Below are positions 44,121-52,656 of a stretch of 64,000 nt of DNA, in pieces (positions within the stretch are counted from its first letter, which is position 1; each line of letters starts with the position of its first letter). This stretch comes from Magnetococcales bacterium (GTDB lineage: Bacteria; Pseudomonadota; Magnetococcia; Magnetococcales; Magnetaquicoccaceae): assembly GCA_011089965.1 (NCBI GenBank), contig JAANAU010000014.1:24745-88744 (forward strand), read 5' to 3'. The translations under genes were made by a program, and so were the position numbers. The notes beneath the pieces were generated by a model, which worked only from the letters and a program-made list of their open reading frames with translations, did no database searches and was not told the DNA's origin.

Positions 44121-46496
44121 CTACGGATCCGGCGACAACTCGTCCGCAGCAGACCGGATGATCTCCGGAATGCGTTTGGAGTTGCGCGCAAAGACCGCCT
44201 CGCGGATCCGGGTCAAAACCCCCTTCTGGGGGCAATCGTATGGGTTGCACAAGGCAGCGAGCGCATCGCACAACGCGATGATCCGTCCCGATTCATAGAT
44301 CGGCAAGGCGGCAATCTCAGCCAGTCCCACCCGTATCCGTTCCACCAGTTCCAGAGGCAACGGATTCTGCATCGTCTCCGCAGCGCCGTCCACCCCACCC
44401 ATCCGAGGATGGAGACGACTGGCCAGCATGGGGATCAGACGGGCCAGATCCACCGGCTTGGTGAGATACTCATCCACACCCGCCTCCCGGGCTTCCCGTT
44501 CCCGCTCGACAAATGCATCCGCAGAGAGTCCGATTACCGGAATGGTGGCAGTTTCCGGACTCTTTTTCAACAGACGTGTGGCTGTCAATCCATCCATGAC
44601 CGGCATGTGCAGATCCATCAGGATCAGATCGGGTCGTGTGGCATGCGCCATCTCCAGACCGGCCCGGCCATCCTCAGCCACCAATGTGGTCAGACCCACC
44701 TCATCGAACACAGCCATCAACATCTCCCGGTTCATGGCATTGTCTTCGACCAGCAACACGCGCGTTTGGGGATCAAACCGCAGTGTACGCCAGTTGAAAC
44801 CCTCATCGTTGCCAACCGGTGGTGCCGACTCCTCCAATGGGAGCCGCACCCGAAAACAGGAGCCAACCCCTTCATGGCTCTCCACGGAGACGCTCCCTTC
44901 CAGCATCCCGGTGAGACTGCGCACAATCGACAACCCCAACCCAGTGCCACCATGACGCCGGGTGGTGGAGCCATCGGCCTGCTCAAACGGCTCAAAAATG
45001 GCGTGCAACCGATCCCGCGGAATGCCGATCCCCTGATCCTCCACCTCAAACACCATGCAGCCCCCGTCACGCTGGGCACGGATCATCACCTCTTTGCCGC
45101 GCGGGGTGAACTTGATGGCATTGGCAATCAGATTCATCAGGATCTGGTTGATGCGGGTCCGATCCGAATGGACATGACGCGGCAGATCCGGATCCAGGGA
45201 ATAACGCAACAACACCCCCTTCTCGGCAGCCCGATCCTTGGAGACCTGATAGAGGCTCTGCACCAGCAGAGTGATATCGATCTCCTCTTTATCCAGCTCC
45301 ACCTTGCCCGCTTCGATCTTGGCCAGATCGAGCACATTGCTGATGATCTCGGTCAGGCTGTCTCCACTCACCCGGATATTCTCCAGATAGCGCATGAACC
45401 GGGGCGAGATCTGACTTTGATGCTTCAACAAGATGCGTGAAAAACCGACAATCGCGTTCAGCGGCGTACGGATTTCGTGACTGATATTGGCCAGAAATGC
45501 GGTCTTGGCCCGATTGGCGCTTTCCGCATCCTCCTTGGCCTGGCGCAGATCGGCTTCCATGCGTTTGCGCTCGATCAGCCCGGCCAGGGTGTTGGCCACA
45601 GCCTCCAGAAACTTCTCCTCCTCCAGCACGCGCTGATGTCCCACAGACAGATAGAGGTTGTACACCCCCAGCACCACCCCGCGTGCAATGATCGGCACGC
45701 AGTAATGACCATGCGGCTGCATGCCCGGATAGCGCACGTCATGATCATCCCCCACCCGATCCGCGAATACCAGCTCGCCCCGCTGGGCAGCCCGACCACA
45801 CAGGCAAAAACCCGGCTCCACCACCGAACAGTGGGACAACAAACCTTGCGACAACCCCTTTTGCACGATCAACGTCAAACGTCGCGTCCTTGGATCGGCC
45901 AGAAAGATCGCCCCGCGCGCCTGGACCGCCAACCAGGGCACATCCAGAATGATCTCCAAAGCCTTGGCAAGCTGCTCCTTCAGAGAGAGCGGCTCCAGTG
46001 CCGTCTGCAACAAGGTGTTGATGGCCAGACGGGACTGGGCGGTCCGTTCGTTGAGACGGGCCAGCTGACGCAGTGCGGCGACCTCGCTTTCCAGCTCTCG
46101 GACTCTTTGTTCCACCCCCCCCTGTTTGGGAGACCGTTTTTCATCTTTCCTGGCGCGACAGGCCTGATCGGCACCTCTGGTTGCATCGGCCTGCTCCAGA
46201 TCGCTCTGCTCCACAACCCCGATCAGCTCCCCACCCCACATGACCGGCAGCACCGTTCGACTGCTGGCCGCCATGCGCCCCAGGATCGTGACAATCTCTT
46301 CGCCTGGCGTCACCTGTGGTCCAATCGCCAGACCACGTTTGGCCTTCACATCTTCGGTGGTCAAAATACCCACATAACGCCCGTGACGAAGAACCACCAA
46401 AAAACCGCGTACCGTCATCTCGCGGACCGCAGCCAGCCGATCCGCAGCGGTACGGACCACGGGATAATCCTGACGAATCCATGGATCAATATGCAT
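44121..46496 (-). CDS. CBS-GAF hybrid histidine kinase
   Basis: 791 residues from [14 protein letters not shown] (AGGAA upstream). Two CBS-like motifs at about 10-115 ([41 protein letters not shown]); coiled-coil about 125-185; GAF domain about 185-340 with [11 protein letters not shown] and GHYCVPI. HisKA phospho-His in [11 protein letters not shown]; HATPase [13 protein letters not shown]; receiver about 610-730 with [13 protein letters not shown] intact; C-terminal helical tail with no HPt histidine seen. No membrane segment. The combination suggests sensing of an adenylate or other small ligand. Its phosphorelay partner is not in the window. Confidence 0.9.
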   Translation of the reverse strand: MHIDPWIRQDYPVVRTAADRLAAVREMTVRGFLVVLRHGRYVGILTTEDVKAKRGLAIGPQVTPGEEIVTILGRMAASSRTVLPVMWGGELIGVVEQSDLEQADATRGADQACRARKDEKRSPKQGGVEQRVRELESEVAALRQLARLNERTAQSRLAINTLLQTALEPLSLKEQLAKALEIILDVPWLAVQARGAIFLADPRTRRLTLIVQKGLSQGLLSHCSVVEPGFCLCGRAAQRGELVFADRVGDDHDVRYPGMQPHGHYCVPIIARGVVLGVYNLYLSVGHQRVLEEEKFLEAVANTLAGLIERKRMEADLRQAKEDAESANRAKTAFLANISHEIRTPLNAIVGFSRILLKHQSQISPRFMRYLENIRVSGDSLTEIISNVLDLAKIEAGKVELDKEEIDITLLVQSLYQVSKDRAAEKGVLLRYSLDPDLPRHVHSDRTRINQILMNLIANAIKFTPRGKEVMIRAQRDGGCMVFEVEDQGIGIPRDRLHAIFEPFEQADGSTTRRHGGTGLGLSIVRSLTGMLEGSVSVESHEGVGSCFRVRLPLEESAPPVGNDEGFNWRTLRFDPQTRVLLVEDNAMNREMLMAVFDEVGLTTLVAEDGRAGLEMAHATRPDLILMDLHMPVMDGLTATRLLKKSPETATIPVIGLSADAFVEREREAREAGVDEYLTKPVDLARLIPMLASRLHPRMGGVDGAAETMQNPLPLELVERIRVGLAEIAALPIYESGRIIALCDALAALCNPYDCPQKGVLTRIREAVFARNSKRIPEIIRSAADELSPDP

Positions 46497-46870
46497 GGAA
46501 TGGTTCCTCCCAGACTCCCTCCCTTGCATCCTTGCAAACCAGACATGCCCAAAACAGTCGCTGCGCAACATGGAGATTGGCAGCTTCGCATATATTTTTG
46601 TTTATGTACAGAACAAAAAATCCAATCGCAATCCAAGGCCAAACAAAATCATTTTTCGCATGAATCCAATAACATCAACTCTTTTCCTCATCCACAAAAT
46701 CGCTTCCAGCGTCAGCAATGCCTTCCGAAGCCCCGGTTTGACTGCTGATCACGAATCGACTCTCCCCATGCACGGGTGACCCGTTCAAAACCCTTCCAGA
46801 TTCCGATTGACGCTCTGCTGCGTTCACGGGACAATATCGTCTCCGAATCACCTCACCAGGGAGCCTCGCC
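46497..46870. other. Divergent intergenic region, hybrid kinase / Rpn-like
   Basis: 374 bp, AT-rich around 46590-46690. It holds short frames in all registers without coding character. I see no clear promoter, RNA gene or dyad. Confidence 0.5.
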
Positions 46871-47803
46871 ATGAGCAGACGCCGCCTGATCTCCTTCGAC
46901 TGGGCCTTGAAACGGCTCTTGCGCAGCAAGGCCAACTTCGAGGTTCTGGAAGGTTTTTTAAGCGAACTGCTCGCCACCGATATCCACATCCTCGAAATCC
47001 TGGAGAGCGAATCCAACAAAGAGAACGCCCGCGACAAATTCAACCGGGTGGACATGAAAGTCAAAAACAGCGCCGGGGAGTTGATCCTGATCGAGTTGCA
47101 GTACGAACGGGAATATGACTATCTGCAACGGTTGCTCTTCGGCATTGCCAAGACCATCACCGAGCATGTGGACGAAGGGGAACCATACACCCAGATTCCG
47201 AAGGTGATTTCGATCAGTATCCTCTATTTCGATCTGGGGCAGGGCCGGGATTACATCTATGTAGGGACCACATCGTTCAAGGGGATGCACACCGAAGAGG
47301 AGCTGATCCTCAGCGAGGCACAGAAGACCCTGTTCCGACGCCAGACGGTTGAAGAGATCTTCCCGGCCATCTATCTGATCCTGGTCAAACGGTTCGATGA
47401 GATCGCCTGCAACACGCTGGACGAATGGATTTATTTCCTGAAGAAAGGGGAAATTCGCGAGGAGTTCACGGCCCGCGGCCTGAAAAAAGCCCAAAAAGTC
47501 CTGGACATCCTTCAACTCTCCGACGCCGAGCGCCAGGCCTACGAGCAGTTTCAGGAGGGACTGCGCGCCCAGGCCAGCCTGGTACAAAACACCTGGAAAG
47601 TCGGCAAACTCGAAGGGATCGAAGAAGGACGCAAGGCGGGCGAGACCGCCATGCTGACCCGCCAACTGCAACGCCGCTTCGGCACCCTCCCGGAGTGGGT
47701 TCACGACAGGATCGCGCACGCCGACTCCTCAACCCTGGAGGCATGGAGCCTGCGCATCCTCGACGCCTGCTCACTGGAGCAACTCTTCGCCGATCCGCTG
47801 TGA
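46871..47803 (+). CDS. Rpn/PD-(D/E)XK nuclease-family protein with DUF4351 tail
   Basis: 310 residues. N-terminal SFDWALKRLLRSKANFEVLEGFLSELL is typical of Rpn-like proteins (recombination-promoting nuclease / transposase PDDEXK family). The nuclease core appears as VDMKVKNSAGELILIELQYERE (D ... E-x-Q), then YDYLQRLLFGIAKTI. The C-terminus (about 265-310, AMLTRQLQRRFGTLPEWV ... DACSLEQLF) is a DUF4351 domain. These genes are usually solitary and multicopy; there is no terminal inverted repeat or partner here. It may be a mobile-type nuclease or domesticated. Confidence 0.85.
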   Translation: MSRRRLISFDWALKRLLRSKANFEVLEGFLSELLATDIHILEILESESNKENARDKFNRVDMKVKNSAGELILIELQYEREYDYLQRLLFGIAKTITEHVDEGEPYTQIPKVISISILYFDLGQGRDYIYVGTTSFKGMHTEEELILSEAQKTLFRRQTVEEIFPAIYLILVKRFDEIACNTLDEWIYFLKKGEIREEFTARGLKKAQKVLDILQLSDAERQAYEQFQEGLRAQASLVQNTWKVGKLEGIEEGRKAGETAMLTRQLQRRFGTLPEWVHDRIAHADSSTLEAWSLRILDACSLEQLFADPL

Positions 47804-47965
47804 CCCCCTGGAAAGACAAGAAGCATTTCAAGAGTCAGTTCATACTGACCAACCATCTTCCATGTGAATGCAGGACACACCCATTACCCCTATCGGCGAG
47901 ACAGAAAGTGCGTTATTCTTGAAGTTGGTTTGTCACCGGATTGATCTAAGCACTCCCCTGGTGGC

Positions 47966-50005
47966 ATGGAACAAAGGAACCCTGCGTGCCATTCTGTGTT
48001 AACAATCGAAAAAATCAGTAAAAATATTGCTGGAAAGATCCTTCTGGACCAGGCGGATCTTCTCGTGCATCCGGGTGAGCGGGTAGGACTGATCGGACCC
48101 AACGGCACGGGCAAAACCACGCTGCTGCGCATGATCCTGGGAGAAGTGGAGAGCGATGCCGGATCGATCCGTCTGCGCGGAGGCACCAGAATCGGTCTGC
48201 TGCGCCAGGAGATCCGGGATGCCGGACAGACTCTGCTGGCTGAAACCTTGAGCGGGGATGAAGAGCTGACCGCCTTGCGTCAGGAACGGTTGCAGATTGA
48301 ATCCCATCTCCAGAAGACCTTGCCCGATGCAGAGCATGCCCAACAGGTGGCGCGCATGGGCGAGATCGATCTGCGTCTGGCGGCCATCCACGCCTACTCT
48401 GCCGAAGGCCGGGCAGCAACCATTCTGACCGGTTTGGGTTTTGCCACCGAAGATCTGCTGCGTCCATTGCACGACTTTTCCGGCGGCTGGCGCATGCGTT
48501 CCCAATTGGCGCGCCTGCTCTTTTCCAGTCCGGATCTGTTGCTTCTGGATGAACCCACGAACCATCTGGATCTGGAGTCGGCAGCCTGGCTGGAGAACCA
48601 TTTGAAGAAAAATGCCGGTGCCCAGGCTCTCATCATCGTCTCCCACGACCGCGCCTTTCTCAACCGCGCCACCACGGTCACCGTGGAGCTGGAAAACGGA
48701 CGCCTGACCCGTTTCAGCGGCCCGTTTGATGCCTGGCTGGAACAGAAGGCCACCCTTCTGAACACCCTGGAGAAGCAGGCTGCTCAGACAAGTCGCCGAC
48801 GTGAGGAGCTGGAGTGTTTCATACGTCGTTTCCGCGCCAAGGCCACCAAGGCCAAACAGGTGCAAAGCCGCATCAAGGCTCTGGAGCGGCTGGAACCGGT
48901 GGCCATGACCGCACCCTCTGCACGTCCCCCCCGGATCCGCTTTCCCACTCCGCCTGCGTGCAGTCAGGAGGTGATCCGCATCCGCCGATTGAAAAAGAGC
49001 TATGGAGAAAAAACGATCCTCTCCGAAGTCAATCTGGAGATCAAACGCGCTCAGAAGATCGGTCTGGTGGGGATCAACGGTGCGGGCAAAAGCACACTCT
49101 TGAAATTGATTGCCGGGGATCTGACGCCAGATGGCGGATCGATCACGCTGGGGGACCGGGTCCAGGTGGCCCGCTTTGCCCAACATGCCCAAGAGACCCT
49201 GCAACCCCAGCAAAGCGTCTTGGAGTCTGCGGCAGCAGCAGCCCCGCCCCATTATGGCGAGACGGCCTTGCGGTCGCTGTTGGGCGGACTGCTTTTTTCC
49301 GGGGATGCGGTCAAAACGCGCGTGGCCGATCTGTCGGGCGGGGAGCGTGTACGCCTGGCACTGGCCCATCTGTTTCTGTCCGGGGCCAATCTGCTGTTGC
49401 TGGACGAACCGGCCAACCATCTGGACATGGCGGCACGCGCAGCCTTGGAAGAGGCGTTGAGCGACTATCCCGGAGCCGTGATGCTGGTCACCCATGACCG
49501 GGATCTGATGGAAGCGGCCTGTGAAGCGTTATGGGTGGTGGCCAACGGTCAGGTGACGGTCTGGGAAGGGAGTCTGGAAGGGTATCTGGAGCAGGCCATC
49601 CACGCCATTTCCACCCCCACGCCACTCCCCAATTCCCCCTCTCCGGCCACCGGGTCGCTGCGCGAAATCCGCCGCCAGAGCGCCCAGATCCGCGACCGGT
49701 TGCGTCAGGAGACCCAGGGAGCAAGACGGCAATTGGAGCATGTCGAAAAAAAGATCGCCACTCTGGAAGAAGAGCAGCACCGTTTGCAGGCCATCCTGGC
49801 CGCACCCGACGCCTACGCAGCGGAATTCAAGGAGCGGTTGAAAAACGACATGGCCCGTCTGGGACAACTGGAAAACGAACTGCACAACGCCATGGCCACA
49901 TGGGAGCAGCTCTCTCTGGAAATTGCCGAACGCGAGGCCGCAGCCGAACAGGCCCTGGCCCGACTCCGCGCCAACGATGACGCCAACCAGAACGATACCC
50001 CCTGA
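47966..50005 (+). CDS. ABC-F ATPase, YheS-like
   Basis: 679 residues. First ATPase: GLIGPNGTGKTTLL, FSGGWRMRSQLARLL, LLLDEPTNHLDLES. Second ATPase: GLVGINGAGKSTLL, LSGGERVRLALAHL and Walker B DEPANHLDMA, where the usual Thr is Ala. The linker region (about 250-310) is basic and helical. The C-terminal coiled-coil (about 565-670) resembles YheS rather than EttA, which is also in the window. The start could be ATG 47966 or GTG 47996 (MLTIEKIS); the latter gives the usual N-terminus but has a poor site. Convergent with flagellin. Confidence 0.85.
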   Translation: MEQRNPACHSVLTIEKISKNIAGKILLDQADLLVHPGERVGLIGPNGTGKTTLLRMILGEVESDAGSIRLRGGTRIGLLRQEIRDAGQTLLAETLSGDEELTALRQERLQIESHLQKTLPDAEHAQQVARMGEIDLRLAAIHAYSAEGRAATILTGLGFATEDLLRPLHDFSGGWRMRSQLARLLFSSPDLLLLDEPTNHLDLESAAWLENHLKKNAGAQALIIVSHDRAFLNRATTVTVELENGRLTRFSGPFDAWLEQKATLLNTLEKQAAQTSRRREELECFIRRFRAKATKAKQVQSRIKALERLEPVAMTAPSARPPRIRFPTPPACSQEVIRIRRLKKSYGEKTILSEVNLEIKRAQKIGLVGINGAGKSTLLKLIAGDLTPDGGSITLGDRVQVARFAQHAQETLQPQQSVLESAAAAAPPHYGETALRSLLGGLLFSGDAVKTRVADLSGGERVRLALAHLFLSGANLLLLDEPANHLDMAARAALEEALSDYPGAVMLVTHDRDLMEAACEALWVVANGQVTVWEGSLEGYLEQAIHAISTPTPLPNSPSPATGSLREIRRQSAQIRDRLRQETQGARRQLEHVEKKIATLEEEQHRLQAILAAPDAYAAEFKERLKNDMARLGQLENELHNAMATWEQLSLEIAEREAAAEQALARLRANDDANQNDTP

Positions 50006-50032
50006 AGGGCCAGGGAACCACCCCCCGGCCCT
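50006..50032. terminator. GC-rich hairpin between ABC-F and flagellin
   Basis: AGGGCC (50006-50011) pairs with GGCCCT (50027-50032) between the two convergent stops. Short stem, no T-run on the plus strand; modest support. Confidence 0.4.
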
Positions 50033-50054
50033 CTTCGGATCACTTCCGCAATAA

Positions 50055-50876
50055 CTACTCCAATAATTTCAACAACAACTGAGGCTGCATCTTGGCCTGG
50101 GCCAACACCGAGATCCCGGCCTGCTGGATGATCGAGGTCTTGGCCAGATTGGCCGACTCTGCCGCCACATCGGTATCATAGATATTGGAACGTGCCAGGG
50201 TATAGGCATCGGCCGTGGCATTGGCGGTATTGACAATGGCCTCAAAACGGCTGGTGTAACCGGCGATGGTGGCACGGATCCCATTGAGCGCATCCAAGGC
50301 ATCGTCTGCAGAATCGATAGTTGAGGAAGCATTGGCTACCGAGGAGACATCGGAGGTCGTAAAACCCAATCCAGTCATATCCGCATCAGTACTCAGGCTG
50401 ATGGTCAAGGTATCACCATTGTTGGGTCCAATCTGGAAATCCTGGCTGGTGAAGGTGCCATCCAGTAGTACGGTTCCATTGTATTTGGTATCATCAGCAA
50501 GATCATTGATCAACCCTTCCAATTCGGTCACCTGGTCGTCCAGGGCTGTCCGGTCTGTCGCAGAAAGGCTGGCATTGGCGGCCTCCACTGCCATGTCACG
50601 AATGCTTTGAATGGCATTGGCCGTCTCCTCCAGAGCGGCATCGGCCACATCCAGCAAAGAGATCCCGTCATTGACATTCATGACCGCCTGATTCCAGCCG
50701 CGAATCTGGGCATTCATGCGGGTGACGAGTGCCAACCCCCCGGCATCATCGGCCGCAGAATTGATGCGCACCCCGGTGGCCAGCTTTTGCATGCTTTTTC
50801 CCAGGGCCGTTGTTGTGGCACTCAGTCCACGATATGCCTGCATGGCAACGATGTTGGTATTGACTGAAATAGTCAT
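50055..50876 (-). CDS. fliC: Flagellin
   Basis: 273 residues from MTISVNTNIVAMQAYRGLS (GAGGAG about 7 nt upstream). N-terminal D0/D1: ATGVRINSAADDAGGLALVTRMNAQIRG, NVNDGISLLDVADAALEE. The C-terminal D0 reads ARSNIYDTDVAAESANLAKTSIIQQAGISVLAQA. The central variable domain is very short (about 130-200), giving a compact filament subunit. Upstream lies an unusual regulatory region with flagellar-like promoter motifs. Secure family call; other flagellin copies may exist elsewhere. Confidence 0.96.
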   Translation of the reverse strand: MTISVNTNIVAMQAYRGLSATTTALGKSMQKLATGVRINSAADDAGGLALVTRMNAQIRGWNQAVMNVNDGISLLDVADAALEETANAIQSIRDMAVEAANASLSATDRTALDDQVTELEGLINDLADDTKYNGTVLLDGTFTSQDFQIGPNNGDTLTISLSTDADMTGLGFTTSDVSSVANASSTIDSADDALDALNGIRATIAGYTSRFEAIVNTANATADAYTLARSNIYDTDVAAESANLAKTSIIQQAGISVLAQAKMQPQLLLKLLE

Positions 50877-51056
50877 GGCAAGACTCCTCTGAAAAAGTGA
50901 ATACAACATGATTATCCAAAACCCGCGCACAGCGAGTTGATTTGTTCCAGGCGAACCGGATTCGGACCAGCCCTTGTTGGCATCATCATCGACTTTTTTT
51001 TCGAGGATCTTAAGAAAAAAATGCACCCTGTCGACAAATTCTTCCTAAAATTTCCG

Positions 51057-51086
51057 AAAAAATCAACTTGACATAGTTGATTTTTT
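51057..51086. promoter_or_regulatory. Perfect 12-bp inverted repeat
   Basis: AAAAAATCAACT (51057-51068) and AGTTGATTTTTT (51075-51086) with 6-nt centre TGACAT. A related half-site GGTTGATTTTTT follows at 51094-51105. On either strand it would give a hairpin flanked by T and A runs, so it may be a terminator/attenuator in the flagellin leader or a repressor site. Confidence 0.65.
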
Positions 51087-51133
51087 CCTGGTTGGTTGAT
51101 TTTTTCAGTATTATACATCGTATTTCTTTTTGC

Positions 51134-51161
51134 TAAAGTTTACAATACTTGAAACCGATAA
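51134..51161 (+). promoter_or_regulatory. Sigma-28-like promoter, rightward
   Basis: TAAAGTTT (51134-51141), 12-nt spacer and ACCGATAA (51154-51161) match the FliA consensus TAAAGTTT-N11-GCCGATAA, apart from one base of spacing and one base of the -10. On the opposite strand TAAACTTT (51142-51135) with CGAT 14 nt further on could be a weaker divergent copy facing flagellin. Confidence 0.5.
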
Positions 51162-51429
51162 ATCCGATAAGGGTGGATTTAATCTTGATTTTGATAACAG
51201 GAATTCACATTGATTTCCAATCCATTTTCTCCCGTTCCCAGCCGCATGCCATCCCGATCCACCAACCCTGTCGCACCCACCACTCCCAACCCAACCCAAA
51301 CCCCGCAGCAACGCCAAAAAAATCCACCCCGTCATTTTCCACTCATCTCCGCTCACCCACCAACCGATAAGACCGATAAGGTGGATATTACGCACAAAAT
51401 AACCACACCCGCACATCATCTTCATTGCC

Positions 51430-51445
51430 TGGTCTGCTTCTTGCT
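51430..51445 (+). promoter_or_regulatory. Sigma-54-like element
   Basis: TGGTCTGCTTCTTGCT has GG-N10-GC spacing (GG 51431-51432, GC 51443-51444) and the TTGCT half. About 75-90 nt before the small gene at 51522. Inferred from consensus only. Confidence 0.3.
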
Positions 51446-51521
51446 TAAACCCCATCATCACCGGCCTTTGGCCATCTCTTGTTCAATAATACCGTCCGAC
51501 AGTTTTGCCACGGAGCTTTCC

Positions 51522-51764
51522 ATGAGACAACGCATTAACGAAACCATGAACAAAATTGAACAATTGGGATTGACAGAAGCGGAATTCAAACGGATCTTGA
51601 GCCGCCTGAGCGACACGGAACTGGCCCTGCTGGAGCAACTGACCGCCATGCACCGCTTGGCCGAGTCGGAGATGCGGCGCCTGCAAGCCATCGTGGAAAA
51701 GGTCTATCAGCAACTGCAAGAGACTTTCCGTTCAGAGACCGCCCAGCCTGCCCGCGCCCGCTGA
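51522..51764 (+). CDS. Small helical protein
   Basis: 80 residues from ATG 51522 (GGAG about 6 nt upstream). Entirely helical with heptad-like pattern: MRQRINETMNKIEQLGL, EAEFKRILSRLSDTELALLEQL, AESEMRRLQAIVEKVYQQLQETF. The sequence is highly charged, with no signal peptide. Not recognised. Next to flagellin and possibly under flagellar-type promoters, so a chaperone-like or regulatory role in motility is conceivable; this is inference only. Confidence 0.65.
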   Translation: MRQRINETMNKIEQLGLTEAEFKRILSRLSDTELALLEQLTAMHRLAESEMRRLQAIVEKVYQQLQETFRSETAQPARAR

Positions 51765-51849
51765 CCCCCCAAAAACGCCAAACGGCCCGTTGCCAGCAAA
51801 AACCGACAACAGGCCGTTTGGCCACACCCCACCCACAGCCGCCCGATTC

Positions 51850-52173
51850 TCACCAAGCCAGCTTCAAACCGATCATGTATTGATTGTTCTTGTCCGACTG
51901 ATCCTCCGGGACACAGGAACGGCCATCCGGACGCCGGATGGAGTCCACCCACCCGGTCAGCGCCACCCCCTCGTCCAGGATCAACCCTGAGAAGTCCGAA
52001 TCCCCATAAGCATCCACCCCATTCCCATTACGGGCAGAATGTGCTTCGGTGCGACCCGGACGCACCAAACCATCCCCCTTGCCCCCGGAACTCCAACAAT
52101 CGCTCCAGGCTGCCGAGGTCAACATGACCCCAACCAAACCCACCCCGATTCCAAGACCAGTCACGGTTTTCAT
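51850..52173 (-). CDS. Small secreted protein
   Basis: 107 residues (AGGGGA just before the ATG). Signal peptide about 1-24 (MKTVTGLGIGVGLVGVMLTSAAWS). The mature part is Gly/Asp-rich with two cysteines (DCWSSGG and RSCVPED) that may form a disulfide. The end QYMIGLKLAW resembles the last strand of small outer-membrane or lipid-associated proteins. No family recognised. It is convergent with the small helical gene. Confidence 0.6.
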   Translation of the reverse strand: MKTVTGLGIGVGLVGVMLTSAAWSDCWSSGGKGDGLVRPGRTEAHSARNGNGVDAYGDSDFSGLILDEGVALTGWVDSIRRPDGRSCVPEDQSDKNNQYMIGLKLAW

Positions 52174-52293
52174 TTTCCCCTACCTGCGCCGCACAAGGCC
52201 AACACACAGTCAACCCGACCGACAAGCCAAGGACAAATCAATTACCGTGCCAGTTGTCACCACCTCTCGACAGCATCACGCCTGCGCCATCGA

Positions 52294-52485
52294 TCACGCA
52301 CCCAGAATGAACCGATCATAGTAGTCATCCAGAATGGTGCAAAAGCGGCTCTGTCCTCTTTCATCCATCCCTTCCATGGCGGCCAGCCCTTCTTTCTGAA
52401 GACGACGCAACAAACTGGAATAGGCGGTGGGAATCTCTCTGAGCAGATCCATTTTGATGCGCATCAAGTCCACACTTTCAAACAT
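52294..52485 (-). CDS. Small hypothetical protein
   Basis: 63 residues; AGGAG about 8 nt before the ATG is a good ribosome site. Helical, with YSSLLRRLQKEGLAAMEGMDE and ending CTILDDYYDRFILGA. No signal peptide, no motif recognised. Divergent from the MaoC-SDR gene. The good ribosome site is the main support. Confidence 0.5.
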   Translation of the reverse strand: MFESVDLMRIKMDLLREIPTAYSSLLRRLQKEGLAAMEGMDERGQSRFCTILDDYYDRFILGA

Positions 52486-52656
52486 CGCTTACTCTCCTGA
52501 CGAAAAATTGGCTCAAGAATAGATATTTATAAGCAATAATCGTGCCAATGACAGATATTAAACGAAACACACCCCCTGTGAAAAAAACTTGGTGTGACCC
52601 TCAAAACAAGATAATCTAGCCAATATCCGATTAATAGCCAGGCAATGGTTTGAACC

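Larger units (their letters stand above)
50877..51521. other. Flagellin upstream region with regulatory motifs
   Basis: 645 bp between flagellin and the small gene at 51522. It holds a perfect 12-bp inverted repeat, a sigma-28-like motif on each strand, a duplicated CCGATAA element (51153-51180 and 51362-51389) and a sigma-54-like sequence near 51430. The stretch 51230-51350 is C-rich without coding character. Confidence 0.6.

Noticed and set aside
46871..47803. Complete insertion sequence
   Set aside because: The protein is Rpn/PDDEXK-like, but no terminal inverted repeats or target duplications are visible on either side.
47999..49495. 498-codon minus-strand frame opposite the ABC-F gene
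   Set aside because: Shadow of two ABC domains; Gln-rich translation, no ribosome site.
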